Shown here: positions 1 to 8,343 of the stretch, in pieces
Layout of the letters: each line of letters starts with the position of its first letter
Numbering within the stretch: the stretch's first letter is position 1
NCBI GenBank assembly: GCA_020719895.1
Contig: DYPM01000005.1
Span: forward strand, 1 to 21,951
Length of the DNA stretch: 21,951 bases
Source of the DNA: Sulfurovum sp.
GTDB lineage: Bacteria > Campylobacterota > Campylobacteria > Campylobacterales > Sulfurovaceae
Reading direction: 5' to 3'
Notes under the pieces: model-generated
Database searches by the model: none
Told to the model about the DNA's origin: nothing
What the model saw: only the letters and a program-made list of their open reading frames with translations
Translations under genes and position numbers: made by a program

Positions 1-1
1 T

Positions 2-2122
2 GATAATAATTATGTTGAATTCAATGTTTCAGAAAGTGACTATATAGTACATAATAATACAAATGTGACTTGCGAAAATGATTACTATAAAATTACTTTT
101 GGTGGTGGTATTGCATCATCTACTTTAAGAAATAAAGAACTTATTATACCATCATTAATAATGAACTCTTTAGGGTGGATTAACCCGAACTCTTTATTAG
201 GTGGAACAACAATTACTGAATATGATGATAGTATATGGACTGACAGTTTAATAAATTTAGGTCAAAGAGAAATATCATATCCATTTACTTCTAATATAAA
301 TAAGTATGAACTATACATATCAAGCTTATCAGAGGGAACAAGAGTTAATTTAGGAAGTCATAATAAAGATAGCGATCATCTAATTAGTTCATCTATCAAC
401 TACACGGTTAACAATAAAAACTTTAACAAACTGTATTTGCAGTCAAATGATGACTATAATAATACAAGTGCTTTTACACTAACTGATAAAATGAATATTT
501 CTTCTTCTGAAAATTTATCATCTTCAAAACTATTGGCTATACCTCAAATAATAGATATTAAAAAAAGAGTTTTTAATGATACTATTTCATTAAATAATTT
601 ATTTGATAATAATGAAAATCAAATAAAGCTAATACCATTTGTATTAGACTCGAATGAGACTAATGCATCTCACAATTTCAACTTTTATGGAGGTGATTAT
701 TTAAGTTTAAGTGCAAATGAAAGTATCTATTTTCCTTTAAAATATTTAGGGAAACATGAATTTCATATAAGAATTCCATCAGAAAGTGATAGAAGCAAGA
801 TAGAATGTTCTTATGTTAAATCATCTTCTGAAACAATTTCTTTAAATATAGCTTCAACACAATCAGATTTTATTTATAATTATGCAAATTGGTATATGTT
901 AGGAGATAGTTCTTATACTTTAAATGGAAATGGCTATATAAAATGTACCGCTACTTCTAATATGATAATTGATGCACTATATGTAAAAAGTATTGATTAT
1001 GATGAAAATGATATGGGAGAAATAAATGCTCTGGCAAATTTATCAGATGAAACTGATGAAAGTAGTATGCAGTATTGGTTGATTGCAAAAATTAAAAACA
1101 CTACAAAATCAGTTAAAAAACTTTTTAACTTTGGAACAAACGTAAAAATAAAAGTACCAAAAGAATTATCAAATAGTTTAGATTTAGTATTGCAATATAT
1201 ACCTATTGTAAATACAACTGGTGCAGACAGTACTTTAAATAGATCTTTAGATAGAAGTGTTTCAGACGATTTGGCAACAAAATATAAACCTCAACTTCAA
1301 GAGATAACTATAAATGCTGGGGATATGAGTGTAAACTTACCTCAAGTTACCCTTATGCCTTATGGAACAAAAGATGAAGTAAAAATAAGAACAATTAATG
1401 CTACAGATGGTAGTGCAATAACAGACGTAAGTGTAACTGTTAGATTTGGTTTGGATAGAGATGACAATACAATAGCTTACAGTGGTACTACTGATAGCAA
1501 TGGCTACTTCGTAGTTACAGATATGCCATATGGTCAATATAGTTTTGTGTTAAGCAAAGATGGATTTATCTCAACAAGTCTCAATCTTACAGTGGATGAA
1601 AACACACCAAGTAGTTCAGACTTGTCAATGTCACCAGCACTCACAGAAGGTCAAATGAGAATAAGACTTTCTTGGGGGGCAAATCCTATAGATCTTGACA
1701 GTCACTTGGTTAAAAAGACTGATGGGACGCAAGATTACCATATATACTATTTATCTGAAAATGGAACAGATGGAGATAATTTGGACTTAGACGATACCAA
1801 TGGCGAGGGACCCGAAACGGTAACCGTGCAAAATTTAGATAATAGTTCAGTTTACACCTATTATGTAGAGCATTTCGAGGGAAGTAGTAGCATCAAAGAT
1901 TCTAGTGCAAGTGTGAAAATATCAAGCGGAGATACAGAATTGACATATTATCCGCCAAATGAAGATGGAATCTATTGGAAAGTTTTTGAAGTAGAAAATG
2001 GTGTTGTTAAACCTTGTACTTCTAATTGTATGTATGGGCGCAATGATACTAGTTCATTAGTGAGAAGTTTAGATAGAAACTCAAATGAGTTTGATATTTT
2101 TAAAAATTTGCCAAATAAATAA
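2..2122 (+). CDS. Large probable surface/secreted protein, 3' part only, with carboxypeptidase-regulatory-like and YfaP/DUF2135-like domains
   Basis: The frame is open to the left edge, so the gene starts outside the window; the GTG at 65 is only the first possible start codon inside it. Residues below count from that GTG. The first ~430 residues are rich in Asn, Ser, Thr and Asp and have no motif I recognise. About 436-525 resembles a carboxypeptidase-regulatory-like beta-sandwich (GTTDSNGYFVVTDMPYGQYS, then a GF pattern). About 530-658 resembles the YfaP/DUF2135 domain: RLSWGANPIDLDSHLV, then LDLDDTNGEGPETV, then YYVEHF. Domain composition suggests an extracytoplasmic protein, but no signal peptide can be seen because the N-terminus is missing. 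The motif RSLDR followed by Ser or Asn occurs at 393-398 and again 14 residues before the C-terminus. A prodomain and a subtilase follow on the same strand. Specific function unknown. Confidence 0.8.
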   Translation, partial: DNNYVEFNVSESDYIVHNNTNVTCENDYYKITFGGGIASSTLRNKELIIPSLIMNSLGWINPNSLLGGTTITEYDDSIWTDSLINLGQREISYPFTSNINKYELYISSLSEGTRVNLGSHNKDSDHLISSSINYTVNNKNFNKLYLQSNDDYNNTSAFTLTDKMNISSSENLSSSKLLAIPQIIDIKKRVFNDTISLNNLFDNNENQIKLIPFVLDSNETNASHNFNFYGGDYLSLSANESIYFPLKYLGKHEFHIRIPSESDRSKIECSYVKSSSETISLNIASTQSDFIYNYANWYMLGDSSYTLNGNGYIKCTATSNMIIDALYVKSIDYDENDMGEINALANLSDETDESSMQYWLIAKIKNTTKSVKKLFNFGTNVKIKVPKELSNSLDLVLQYIPIVNTTGADSTLNRSLDRSVSDDLATKYKPQLQEITINAGDMSVNLPQVTLMPYGTKDEVKIRTINATDGSAITDVSVTVRFGLDRDDNTIAYSGTTDSNGYFVVTDMPYGQYSFVLSKDGFISTSLNLTVDENTPSSSDLSMSPALTEGQMRIRLSWGANPIDLDSHLVKKTDGTQDYHIYYLSENGTDGDNLDLDDTNGEGPETVTVQNLDNSSVYTYYVEHFEGSSSIKDSSASVKISSGDTELTYYPPNEDGIYWKVFEVENGVVKPCTSNCMYGRNDTSSLVRSLDRNSNEFDIFKNLPNK

Positions 2123-2125
2123 ACA

Positions 2126-2147
2126 TTACCTCTCTTTTGAGAGGTAA
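2126..2147 (+). terminator. Hairpin after the large surface protein gene, possible terminator
   Basis: A perfect 9-bp stem (TTACCTCTC with GAGAGGTAA) closes a TTTT loop four bases after the stop codon. The following bases are GTAAAAAAG, so the U-tract of a classic intrinsic terminator is missing on the plus strand. It may only attenuate read-through into the prodomain and protease genes or stabilise the upstream mRNA end. Confidence 0.45.
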
Positions 2148-2162
2148 GTAAAAAAGAGACCC

Positions 2163-2564
2163 ATGAAAATACTCACACTTCTCACACTTCTCTTTCTTTT
2201 TGCTAATGCAACCGACAACTTCTATTACCAAAAAGATAAAAAAGTATTCCTAACCCCTATTAAATCTACTCAATTTCGAACTTTTCAAAAAACAAACTCA
2301 ACCCAAATCAATTACTACAAAACACAAAATGATAAAACCGTAGGCATAAACAAAGAGTTTATAGTAAAGATTAAAGAGGAAAAAGCATTAGAAGGTTTAC
2401 TAAAAAAGTATTCTATTGTTGTTAAGAAAAGATTGGCTCAAAATCTTTATTTGATGGAAATCAATAGCACACAAGAGACGATAGAGGCATGCAATCGACT
2501 CTATCATGATGCTAATGTAAGCTATGCTCACCCAAATTTTATCAAAAAGAGAGTATTGCGATGA
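2163..2564 (+). CDS. Secreted stand-alone subtilase prodomain-like protein (inhibitor I9/fervidolysin-prodomain type)
   Basis: This 133-residue protein begins with a clear signal peptide, a hydrophobic run ending LFANA before TDNFYY, so it should be exported. Residues ~62-128 have the pattern of subtilisin-family N-terminal prodomains: EFIVKIKEEKA, a KKYSIVVKKRL stretch, YLMEI, and the closing SYAHPNF, which parallels the usual VxYAEPNx end just before a mature protease. No protease domain follows in the same chain. The stop codon overlaps the start of the adjacent S8 protease in ATGA, so the two are probably translationally coupled. I infer a chaperone or inhibitor supplied in trans to that protease. 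The start is supported by AAGAG a few bases upstream. The prodomain identification comes from motif reading only. Confidence 0.65.
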   Translation: MKILTLLTLLFLFANATDNFYYQKDKKVFLTPIKSTQFRTFQKTNSTQINYYKTQNDKTVGINKEFIVKIKEEKALEGLLKKYSIVVKKRLAQNLYLMEINSTQETIEACNRLYHDANVSYAHPNFIKKRVLR

Positions 2565-3670
2565 TGATTTATCTATTTTTTGTGATAGTGCTTTTTTTGA
2601 GTGGATGTAGTGATAGTGTGATAGTTGGGAATATAGAAAAAAATGAAACGAACAATACAATCATTGTGGATAAAAACAATACCATAGAAAACAATAAAAC
2701 AAATATTACAATACAAGAGCCTTATTTTTATCAACAATGGTATCTTGAAGAAAATACTACTTTTTATAAAGAAAACGACATAGAAGTTAATGCCTCTATA
2801 CATTTTGGAAAAAGCCGTAATTACACAGGAGACGGAATCAAAATAGCGATCATAGATGATGGATTGGATATAACTCATCCAGAAATTAATGATAGCATCA
2901 TAGCAACCTATGACATTAGGACACGTACTGTCAATGTAGCACACACTTCTGTATTTGGATATCACGGCACCGCCGTCACAGGTATTATTGGAGCAAGATT
3001 CAATCGTATAGGAATACAAGGAATAGCCAGTAAAAGCAAGATTATATTTTTAAAACATAGAGAAAATATGAGCGATAGCGAAACAATAGAGCTTTTTAAT
3101 AAAGCAAAAAATCTTGGAGCAGATGTCATTAACTGTTCTTGGGGAACGTATGATGTATCAGAATCAGTTAAAGAAGTTATTCAAGATTTAGCGATCAATG
3201 GCAGAAACGGAAAAGGAGTCGTCATCGTTTTTGCAGTAGGAAATGACAGTCAAGATATGGGAAACGATGAATCAGCTATTCCCGAAGTGATAGCGGTTGG
3301 CTCAACTGATATAGATAACCTAAGGGCATGGTATAGCAACTACGGAGAAAATCTTGATGTATTGGCTCCTGGCGGGTTTGATGTGGGCATTACAACTTTA
3401 GACAACATGGGAGAAAACGGAGTGGGAACACTCAATGATGATTATTTACTGGCTAAAGATGAAAATTCATTTATCGGCACATCGGCATCTGCTCCTATTG
3501 TAAGCGGAGTGATCGCATTAATGCTTGAAAAAAATCCAAATATGACACGAACTGAAGTAGAGAAAGTGTTGCAAGGCAAGAGTGATAAAATTGGTAACTT
3601 AAATTACGTCAATGGATTTAATGAATATTATGGATATGGAAAGATTAATTTATCTAAACTTTTGGAGTAG
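2561..3670 (+). CDS. Subtilisin/kexin-like S8 serine protease, predicted lipoprotein
   Basis: The 369-residue protein starts with a hydrophobic segment ending in a lipobox, LSGC (Cys16), so it is probably a lipid-anchored envelope protein. A low-complexity Asn/Thr/Glu linker spans ~20-52. The peptidase S8 domain follows: EPYFYQQW entry motif (53-60), catalytic Asp99 in IAIIDDGLD, catalytic His135 in GYHGTAV, oxyanion Asn228 in AVGND and catalytic Ser308 in GTSASAP. The DDG form and the QW entry resemble kexin-type relatives. All catalytic residues are present, so it is likely active. It lacks its own prodomain; a matching one is encoded by the preceding gene, overlapping by ATGA. Substrate unknown; the large upstream surface protein is a candidate by neighbourhood. 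Confidence 0.88.
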   Translation: MMIYLFFVIVLFLSGCSDSVIVGNIEKNETNNTIIVDKNNTIENNKTNITIQEPYFYQQWYLEENTTFYKENDIEVNASIHFGKSRNYTGDGIKIAIIDDGLDITHPEINDSIIATYDIRTRTVNVAHTSVFGYHGTAVTGIIGARFNRIGIQGIASKSKIIFLKHRENMSDSETIELFNKAKNLGADVINCSWGTYDVSESVKEVIQDLAINGRNGKGVVIVFAVGNDSQDMGNDESAIPEVIAVGSTDIDNLRAWYSNYGENLDVLAPGGFDVGITTLDNMGENGVGTLNDDYLLAKDENSFIGTSASAPIVSGVIALMLEKNPNMTRTEVEKVLQGKSDKIGNLNYVNGFNEYYGYGKINLSKLLE

Positions 3671-3712
3671 GGGGAAGAGACATCTCTATAAAAAGTTACC
3701 AAGTGATGTTAA

Positions 3713-3721
3713 TGCTATAAT
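3713..3721 (+). promoter_or_regulatory. Probable promoter (extended -10) of the AAA/PD-(D/E)XK gene
   Basis: TGCTATAAT is a perfect extended -10 element 28 bases before the ATG at 3750; no good -35 box is seen. It lies after the protease stop codon and supports separate transcription and the start at 3750 rather than an upstream in-frame ATG. Confidence 0.5.
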
Positions 3722-3749
3722 CCCCAAAATCCAAATCAAGGTTGAAACG

Positions 3750-5294
3750 ATGAAAAAACTCCCGATAGGATTATCGACTTTTGCAAAAATAATAGAGGGT
3801 GATTATCTCTATATTGACAAAACAGATATCACTCTTGATTTGATTCAAAACGGTGGAGGGTACTACTTCCTCTCCCGCCCCCGTCGTTTTGGCAAATCAC
3901 TCTTCCTCGATACCCTTCGTACTATCTTTGAGGGGAGAAAAGAACTCTTCAAAGGGCTTCACATCTATGAGAAGTATGAGTTTGTCAAATATCCCGTGAT
4001 TCATCTCTCTTTTGGTGGGGGAATGGCTTATTGTAGAGAGGATCTCAATGAGAAGTTTTTTAATCTTTTGGGAGAAAATCAAAAAGCATTGGGTATCGTG
4101 TGTGAGGAGAAGCATCAGCCCTCTTTTTGTTTTCGTGAACTCATCATCAAAACCTACGAAAAGTACAATCAAAAAGCAGTCATACTCATCGATGAATACG
4201 ACAAACCTATCTTAGACAATATCGAAGAGAGTGAAATTGCTCGTTTGATGAGAGATATGCTCAAGGATTTCTATAGTGTGATTAAAGAGAGTGATAGGTA
4301 TTTACAATTTGTCTTCATCACAGGCGTATCAAAATTCAGCCGTGTGAGCCTCTTTAGCGGTCTGAACAATCTCAACGATATCACCCTCAACCCCAACTAT
4401 GCGACGATCTGTGGCTACACCCACCACGATGTGATGACAAGCTTTGCAGAACATCTGAAGGGTCAAGATTTCGAGAAGATTCGTACATGGTACAATGGGT
4501 ATAAGTGGCTTGGCGAGGGAGTCTATAACCCTTTTGATATTTTGCTTTTTATCTCCAATAACTGCGACTATCGAAACTATTGGTTTACTACAGGAACGCC
4601 TACTTTTTTGTTCAAGCTCATAGAGAAAAACAACTACTTCCTCCCTAATCTTGAGAATGTTATCAAAGATGATAAGATGCTTGATAGCTTTGATGTGGAC
4701 TCTATCGAGCTTGAGACTTTGATGTGGCAGACGGGGTATTTGACCATCAGCAAAAAAGAGATCAACTTCGATGATACACCTCTTTATACTCTTGATATTC
4801 CAAACAAAGAGGTGAGGGTATCGCTTTTGGGGAGCATAGCAGACTTTATGAGTAGAGTTCACAACGCCCCTTTAATCAAAAACACTCTCCATAAAGCCCT
4901 CCACCAACAAGACCTCACCACCTTCCAAACCTCTCTCACCTCTCTTTACGCCTCCATTCCCTATCATCTCTTTACCCATAATAAAATGTACGAGTATGAG
5001 GGATATTACGTGAGCGTGTTTTATGCCTATATCAAATCGATGGGAATTGGGATAGTCGCCGAAGATATCACCAACAAAGGACGTATTGATATCACCCTCA
5101 AACTCCCTACTGCCATCTACATCATAGAGTTCAAAACAGACGGCACAAATGCGTTAGCTCAAATCAAAGCCAAAGGGTATCACCAAAAGTACCAAAGTGA
5201 CAATCTTCCTCTCTATCTTTTGGGGATAGAGTTTGATACCAAAGAGAGAAATATTAGTGGAGTGGAGTGGGAGAAGGTAGCATTCTCATTGTGA
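3750..5294 (+). CDS. AAA-ATPase-like and PD-(D/E)XK nuclease superfamily (DUF1703) protein
   Basis: The 514-residue protein has the arrangement of the widespread AAA-ATPase-like/DUF1703 family. The N-terminal motif LPIGLSTFAKII...YIDKT is typical. A P-loop-like RPRRFGKSL (43-51, Lys49) is followed by a Walker B VILIDEYDKPI (Asp148, Glu149). The C-terminus has a PD-(D/E)XK-like core: GRIDITL (Asp447) and YIIEFK (Glu460, Lys462), then QIKAKGY. The biological role of the family is unsettled; members are often multicopy in accessory DNA and have been proposed to be nucleases. The frame is open back to 3612 inside the protease gene, but AAGG nine bases before the ATG at 3750, the family N-terminus there and the -10 box at 3716 support 3750. 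Its codons look less AT-rich than those of the protease next to it. Confidence 0.85.
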   Translation: MKKLPIGLSTFAKIIEGDYLYIDKTDITLDLIQNGGGYYFLSRPRRFGKSLFLDTLRTIFEGRKELFKGLHIYEKYEFVKYPVIHLSFGGGMAYCREDLNEKFFNLLGENQKALGIVCEEKHQPSFCFRELIIKTYEKYNQKAVILIDEYDKPILDNIEESEIARLMRDMLKDFYSVIKESDRYLQFVFITGVSKFSRVSLFSGLNNLNDITLNPNYATICGYTHHDVMTSFAEHLKGQDFEKIRTWYNGYKWLGEGVYNPFDILLFISNNCDYRNYWFTTGTPTFLFKLIEKNNYFLPNLENVIKDDKMLDSFDVDSIELETLMWQTGYLTISKKEINFDDTPLYTLDIPNKEVRVSLLGSIADFMSRVHNAPLIKNTLHKALHQQDLTTFQTSLTSLYASIPYHLFTHNKMYEYEGYYVSVFYAYIKSMGIGIVAEDITNKGRIDITLKLPTAIYIIEFKTDGTNALAQIKAKGYHQKYQSDNLPLYLLGIEFDTKERNISGVEWEKVAFSL

Positions 5295-5435
5295 TTAGAG
5301 GTGGAGGTGAACGTTATCGAAGTAAAAAAGTGGACTAAACAAGTAATCCTCCTTTGGTGTATATACATAACGATACATCAATCGTTCACAATTACCAATA
5401 GCCGTGAGTACCCAAGTGGAAACGAGGAAAATTTC
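5295..5435 (-). pseudogene. Open 46-codon fragment downstream of ymdB, possible gene remnant
   Basis: On the minus strand, after a TGA at 5436-5438, a frame stays open for 46 codons to a TAA at 5295-5297. It has no convincing start; the only ATG is at codon 20. The translation looks protein-like, with CERLMYRYVYTPKEDYLF and a C-terminus ending YFDNVHLHL, rather than the skewed composition typical of noncoding DNA. The fragment fills the whole interval between ymdB and the convergent DUF1703 gene. It may be the degraded 3' end of a gene once downstream of ymdB, or chance. I do not recognise the family. Confidence 0.25.
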
Positions 5436-5458
5436 TCACTATTTCTTTGACTTTCGCT

Positions 5459-6271
5459 TTATCTTTCTGTCCATGCTTTTGTAACTATCTCTGGCGTTTC
5501 ATCATAAATCTTGATCTTCTCTGCTTTGACACATCGTCCTGTATCGTTGAGTTCAAAGATGACCATTTGCATAATCGCTTTGCATTTATTTGGTATATCA
5601 AAGTGACCACCAATGCCTGTAAGAAAGCGTTGTATTGGAATATCTGCTTTCATTCCAATCACACCATCACGACATCCAGTCAAACCCACATCTGAAACAT
5701 AACAACAACCGTTATTTATCTGAAGATCATCTGTGCCAACATGTGTATGTGTACCAAGAATCGCCGAAACATCACTCCCAATCATATGAAGCAGTGCATA
5801 CTTTTCGCTTGTTGCCTCAGCATGAAAATCAACAATAATATGTCGATAACCTTCTGTTTTGAGTATTTTAACCTGTTGCATTATCATTGTAAAAGGATTA
5901 TCAACGAGCGGCATAGTATAGTGTCCCATTAGATTGATAATCGCAACATTTTTATCCAAAATGGTGGTTTTAAAAAGACCTTTTCCAGGGGTTGTGATAG
6001 GATAGTTTATCGGACGAAGAAGCGGATAGATTTCAAAGAGCAAAAGAATCTCTTTTTTGTCAAAACTATGATTCCCTCCCGTCATCAAATCGATACCATA
6101 TCCGAGCAACTCCTCACAGTTTTTTTTGGTAAGACCATAACCGTGAGAAGCATTTTCGTAATTTGCAATTGTATAGTCGATCTGATACTCTTGCTGAAGC
6201 TTTTTGAGATGTCGATTAAGCATCAAACGCCCTGGTTTACCGACAATATCCCCAATAAATCCAATTCTCAA
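5459..6271 (-). CDS. ymdB: YmdB-family metallophosphoesterase (2',3'-cyclic nucleotide phosphodiesterase type)
   Basis: The 270-residue protein matches the TIGR00282/YmdB calcineurin-like family in length and motifs. Metal-site residues visible are Asp8 in GDIVGKPGR, Glu39-Asn40 in NYENASHG, Asn67-His68 in TGGNHSFD, His150 in DFHAEATSEK, and His175/His177 in GTHTHVGTDD. Bacillus YmdB hydrolyses cAMP and 2',3'-cyclic nucleotides and affects biofilm and motility decisions; that role here is inferred. The start is TTG at 6271: no in-frame ATG or GTG lies upstream before fabH ends, and the family N-terminus MRIGFIGD begins exactly there. It follows fabH by 17 bases and is the last complete gene of the minus-strand block. 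Confidence 0.9.
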   Translation of the reverse strand: MRIGFIGDIVGKPGRLMLNRHLKKLQQEYQIDYTIANYENASHGYGLTKKNCEELLGYGIDLMTGGNHSFDKKEILLLFEIYPLLRPINYPITTPGKGLFKTTILDKNVAIINLMGHYTMPLVDNPFTMIMQQVKILKTEGYRHIIVDFHAEATSEKYALLHMIGSDVSAILGTHTHVGTDDLQINNGCCYVSDVGLTGCRDGVIGMKADIPIQRFLTGIGGHFDIPNKCKAIMQMVIFELNDTGRCVKAEKIKIYDETPEIVTKAWTER

Positions 6272-6288
6272 CAGATGACTTTCTTGTA

Positions 6289-7305
6289 TTACGAATGCGT
6301 TTTACCACAAAAAGGAAGTAATGCCGAAGCCCATGTCAAACCACCACCAAAAGTATCAAGCAACATCAACTCTCCTGTTTGAAGTTTGCCTGATTGATAA
6401 AGATCATTGATTGCCATTGGGATAGAGGCAGCTGAAGTGTTGCCATATTTATGAACAGTGAGTACGACTTGGTCTTCACGCATTCCAAGGGCATCTCCTA
6501 CTGCTTTGATAATGCGGTAGTTAGCTTGATGAGGAATAAAATGTGGGATATCACTTGCTTTGATACTGTTTTTTTCCAAAATCTCTTGCACATCTTTGGT
6601 AAGAGTTTTAACTGCTAATTTGAAAGTTTCATTTCCTTTCATCTGTACAAAATTGAGTCGTTCATCAATCACTTTTTGACTTACAGGATGAACCGAACCT
6701 GGTGCGGGAGTCATCAAAAAATCAGCATAAGATCCATCGGCTGAAGCGTGAATATCTATAAAACCTTCCTCTTTTTTGTCACTTGCACAGATTACAGCAG
6801 CTCCAGCACCATCCCCAAAAAGAATACAAGTTGTTCTGTCTGTATAATCTACAATAGAAGAGAACTTTTCAGCCCCTATGACTAAAATATTTTTTTTCAT
6901 TCCCGATTCGATAAACGCTTTTGCCATAGTAAGAAGATAAACAAATCCACTACACGCAGCAGAGATATCAAACGCTTGAACATTATGAATTCCGATTTTG
7001 TCAGAGATGATACACGCCGTAGCAGGCATATTAAAATAATCTGGTGTCACAGTAGCACACATCACAAGATCTATTTCTTCTTTTGAAATACCTGCACGTT
7101 CGATTGCAAGCAAAGCTGCTTTTGCTCCCATATCACTTGTTGTCTCATTCGTTGCTGCAATGTGTCGTTGTTTGATTCCTGTGCGTTTGATGATCCATTC
7201 ATCGCTTGTGTCTACCATCTTTTCAAGATCATAATTACTCAAAATTTTTTCAGGAACATACGCTCCAATAGAACGAAACGAAGCATATAAAGGCACTGAA
7301 ACCAT
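6289..7305 (-). CDS. fabH: 3-oxoacyl-[acyl-carrier-protein] synthase III
   Basis: FabH condenses an acyl-CoA, usually acetyl-CoA, with malonyl-ACP to start type II fatty acid synthesis in the cytosol. The 338-residue protein carries the full Cys-His-Asn triad: Cys118 in ISAACSGFVY, His259 in FIPHQANYRI and Asn289 in HKYGNTSAAS. It also has the N-terminal GAYVPEK and RTGIKQRH motifs and the C-terminal FGGGLTWAS. The start is supported by AAGGA five bases before the ATG. It lies just after plsX (43 bases), the usual phospholipid/fatty-acid pairing, and ahead of ymdB. Confidence 0.97.
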   Translation of the reverse strand: MVSVPLYASFRSIGAYVPEKILSNYDLEKMVDTSDEWIIKRTGIKQRHIAATNETTSDMGAKAALLAIERAGISKEEIDLVMCATVTPDYFNMPATACIISDKIGIHNVQAFDISAACSGFVYLLTMAKAFIESGMKKNILVIGAEKFSSIVDYTDRTTCILFGDGAGAAVICASDKKEEGFIDIHASADGSYADFLMTPAPGSVHPVSQKVIDERLNFVQMKGNETFKLAVKTLTKDVQEILEKNSIKASDIPHFIPHQANYRIIKAVGDALGMREDQVVLTVHKYGNTSAASIPMAINDLYQSGKLQTGELMLLDTFGGGLTWASALLPFCGKTHS

Positions 7306-7348
7306 GATAATCCTTAATTAAATAATTGCAAGAATCATCAAGATGACT

Positions 7349-8338
7349 CTATTGTTTTTTGAGTAGTGTTTCAATCACACTATTGACATCAGAATCAACA
7401 TAATGAATTGCTTGAAATAGTGCATTTTTAATTGCCTTAGGAGTTGAGGCACCATGTGAAACAATAGCACAACCTTTAAGTCCCAAAAGTGGTGCACCGC
7501 CATACTCATCTTTATCGACTTTCTCTTTCATAGCTTTAAAAACTGATTTTCTCATCAAAAACGCACCTACTTTTGCCCAAAACGAACGGTGGATATGTTG
7601 TTTCATCATTTCAAAAATAGTAGCGACGACACCTTCGCTTGTTTTGAGAAGAATATTTCCCGTAAAGCCATCACACACCACTACATCCACTTTTCCATCG
7701 AAGATATCTTTTCCTTCGATATTGCCAACAAAACCTTTGAGATTTTTAAGAAGAGGAAATGTAGCTTTGGTTAATTCATTCCCTTTGCTATCCTCTGAAC
7801 CATTGGAGAGTAATCCTACTTTTGGATTTTCAATTCCCAGCATTTGGCTAACATACGCCTCTCCCATTGCTCCAAACTCATAAAGATTTTGCGGTTTGCA
7901 ATCTGTGACTGCTCCTACATCAAGCACCAAAGTATATCCTCCTTTGGTGCTGGGCATAAATGTCGCCAAAGCAGGTCTTGAAATGCCATGAAGTCGTCCA
8001 AGACGTAATGTCGCTACACTCATCGTAGCACCACTATGTCCAGCAGAAACGACAGCTGAAGCTTTTCCTTCTCTGACCAATTCAACCGCTTTATAGACAG
8101 AAGAGTCTTTACGTTTGAGAGCATCCGTTGCAGGATCTTCCATCGCAATCACATCAGATGCTTCAATGATCTCTACTCTGTTGCGATAATTTTGTGGAAT
8201 AAGAGGAAGAATTTCTTTGGATTTTCCGACCAATAAAGGAAGAAAAGTAATATCTGTATCAAGTGCTTGAAGTACACCTTTTACTATGGGTTCGGGACCA
8301 AAATCCCCACCCATCGCATCAACTGCAATGGTAATCAT
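7349..8338 (-). CDS. plsX: Phosphate acyltransferase PlsX
   Basis: PlsX converts acyl-ACP and phosphate to acyl-phosphate, the donor for PlsY in phosphatidic acid synthesis; it is a peripheral membrane enzyme. The 329-residue product is normal in length and begins with the family signature IAVDAMGGDFGPEPIVKG. It contains ATDALKRKDSSV, SAGHSGATM, VLDVGAV and VVCDGFTGNI. The ATG lies five bases after the rpmF stop and no strong ribosome binding site is seen, so translation is probably coupled to rpmF. The order rpmF-plsX-fabH is widely conserved. Confidence 0.97.
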   Translation of the reverse strand: MITIAVDAMGGDFGPEPIVKGVLQALDTDITFLPLLVGKSKEILPLIPQNYRNRVEIIEASDVIAMEDPATDALKRKDSSVYKAVELVREGKASAVVSAGHSGATMSVATLRLGRLHGISRPALATFMPSTKGGYTLVLDVGAVTDCKPQNLYEFGAMGEAYVSQMLGIENPKVGLLSNGSEDSKGNELTKATFPLLKNLKGFVGNIEGKDIFDGKVDVVVCDGFTGNILLKTSEGVVATIFEMMKQHIHRSFWAKVGAFLMRKSVFKAMKEKVDKDEYGGAPLLGLKGCAIVSHGASTPKAIKNALFQAIHYVDSDVNSVIETLLKKQ

Positions 8339-8343
8339 CAGGA

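Noticed and set aside
3612..3749. Upstream extension of the DUF1703 gene into the protease gene
   Set aside because: The extra 46 residues lie partly in the protease frame overlap, contain a promoter-like -10 box, and precede the family-typical N-terminus MKKLPIGLSTF with a ribosome site at 3750.
4329..4862. 177-codon open frame antisense to the DUF1703 gene
   Set aside because: It is opposite a well-motifed coding frame, has no recognisable motif and no ribosome site; a shadow frame.
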